A DNA stretch of 5,913 nucleotides, taken from positions 1 to 5,913 of the forward strand of contig JAICQC010000290.1 in the NCBI GenBank assembly GCA_025938055.1, in the 5' to 3' direction. Each line of letters opens with the position of its first letter. The stretch's first letter is position 1. Below the pieces are notes generated by a model. That model did not search any database. It saw only the letters and a list, made by a program, of their open reading frames with translations, and was not told the origin of the DNA. Position numbers and translations under genes: made by a program. Below, in pieces: positions 5,632-5,913 of the stretch. Source of the stretch: Anaerolineales bacterium. GTDB taxonomy: Bacteria > Chloroflexota > Anaerolineae > Anaerolineales > Villigracilaceae.

Positions 5632-5913
5632 CTATTCACACAGACTCGGAAGTACTACGGGAGCAAATTCCTGGTAGCCGGGAGAGTTAACGATCACTTG
5701 CACCCAGCGCTCGTTTTGAGAGGAATCCCTGTGCTGAGACCATTCCCGCTGGGCAGACTTGGTTGTCGCTTCGGTGAAGGTCAGGCGTTTGAAGGGGCGG
5801 AACAGCAGCTTTTTATCGCTGACAGTGTCGACCAGTTCGGTCATCAGACCTGCGATCAACTGCATCACGTCTTCGCGCTCGACGAAGCTCATTTCGAGGT
5901 CAAGCTGAGGAAA
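5632..5913 (-). pseudogene. aspS: Truncated aspartyl-tRNA synthetase gene (5' end outside window)
   Basis: The frame is open to the right edge. The visible start FPQLDLEMSFVEREDVM matches the stretch just after class II motif 2 of bacterial AspRS (usually EFTQxDxEMSF). It continues through GLMTELVDTVSDKK and PFKRLTFTEAT. In true AspRS this is followed by an RYGSDKPDLR-type segment, the GAD-type insertion, motif 3 and the rest of the catalytic core, some 250 residues. Here similarity stops at about base 5764, and 43 unrecognised residues (including NERWVQVIVNSPGYQEF) lead to TAG at 5632-5634, directly before a strong terminator. Neither other minus-strand frame restores AspRS motifs, so a simple frameshift is not the cause. 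Without motif 3, ATP binding and aminoacylation should fail. It could be a rearranged remnant, a diverged paralogue or an assembly joint. The identification of the AspRS part is firm; the reason for truncation is inferred. Confidence 0.65.

Noticed and set aside
5529..5639. N-terminal extension of lipoprotein C to the ATG at 5639
   Set aside because: The extension runs through the terminator and places the lipobox at residue 60. The ATG at 5528 has GGAGG and a proper lipoprotein signal.
4992..5690. Long plus-strand frame of 232 codons
   Set aside because: It is antisense to lipoprotein C and crosses the perfect bidirectional terminator; its composition, rich in Arg, Gly and Cys, is not protein-like.

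Overview
The window reads as a housekeeping and envelope-protein segment from a bacterium of the Chloroflexota, most likely an Anaerolineae-type lineage. This is an inference. It rests on three linked lipoproteins that combine Thr/Pro/Ala-rich linkers with the NBR1/FW-type Ig-like domain, a style I associate with that phylum, and on the flavour of the aspartyl-tRNA synthetase fragment at the right end. No phage, plasmid or CRISPR genes are present.

Layout. (1) Bases 1-922, plus strand: the C-terminal part of a GAF-sensor histidine kinase of the NarL/LiaS-like HisKA_3 type, cut by the left edge. (2) Bases 927-4128, minus strand: a compact run in transcription order of NBR1-Ig lipoprotein B (4128-3382), NBR1-Ig lipoprotein A (3351-2734), queG (2729-1647) and rdgB (1640-927). 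Gaps are 30, 4 and 6 bases, so it is very probably one operon. It converges on the kinase with only 4 bases between stop codons, and a plus-strand terminator-like hairpin for the kinase lies inside the 3' end of rdgB. (3) Bases 4129-4241: a 113-base gap with a perfect TATAAT, an overlapping 18-base palindrome and a 13-bp hairpin, read as the probable promoter and leader of the run. (4) Bases 4242-5528, minus strand: a larger third lipoprotein (C) with the same N-terminal plan, a second beta-rich domain and a Thr/Pro tail. (5) Bases 5590-5630: a perfect 16-bp bidirectional terminator. (6) Bases 5632-5913, minus strand: the inner part of an aspS-like gene that loses AspRS similarity abruptly and stops, so it appears truncated.

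How the genes work together. The lipoproteins are predicted to be anchored on the outer face of the cytoplasmic membrane and to display Ig-like domains. queG (last step of queuosine synthesis in tRNA) and rdgB (removal of dITP/XTP from the nucleotide pool) are housekeeping genes riding at the end of the lipoprotein transcript; no shared pathway is evident. The most notable feature is a roughly 100-base palindromic repeat-like element sitting in frame inside rdgB. It adds about 34 residues that the family normally lacks, in the manner of coding-region palindromic elements. All coding stretches are closely packed, and no stretch over 300 bases lacks a gene.
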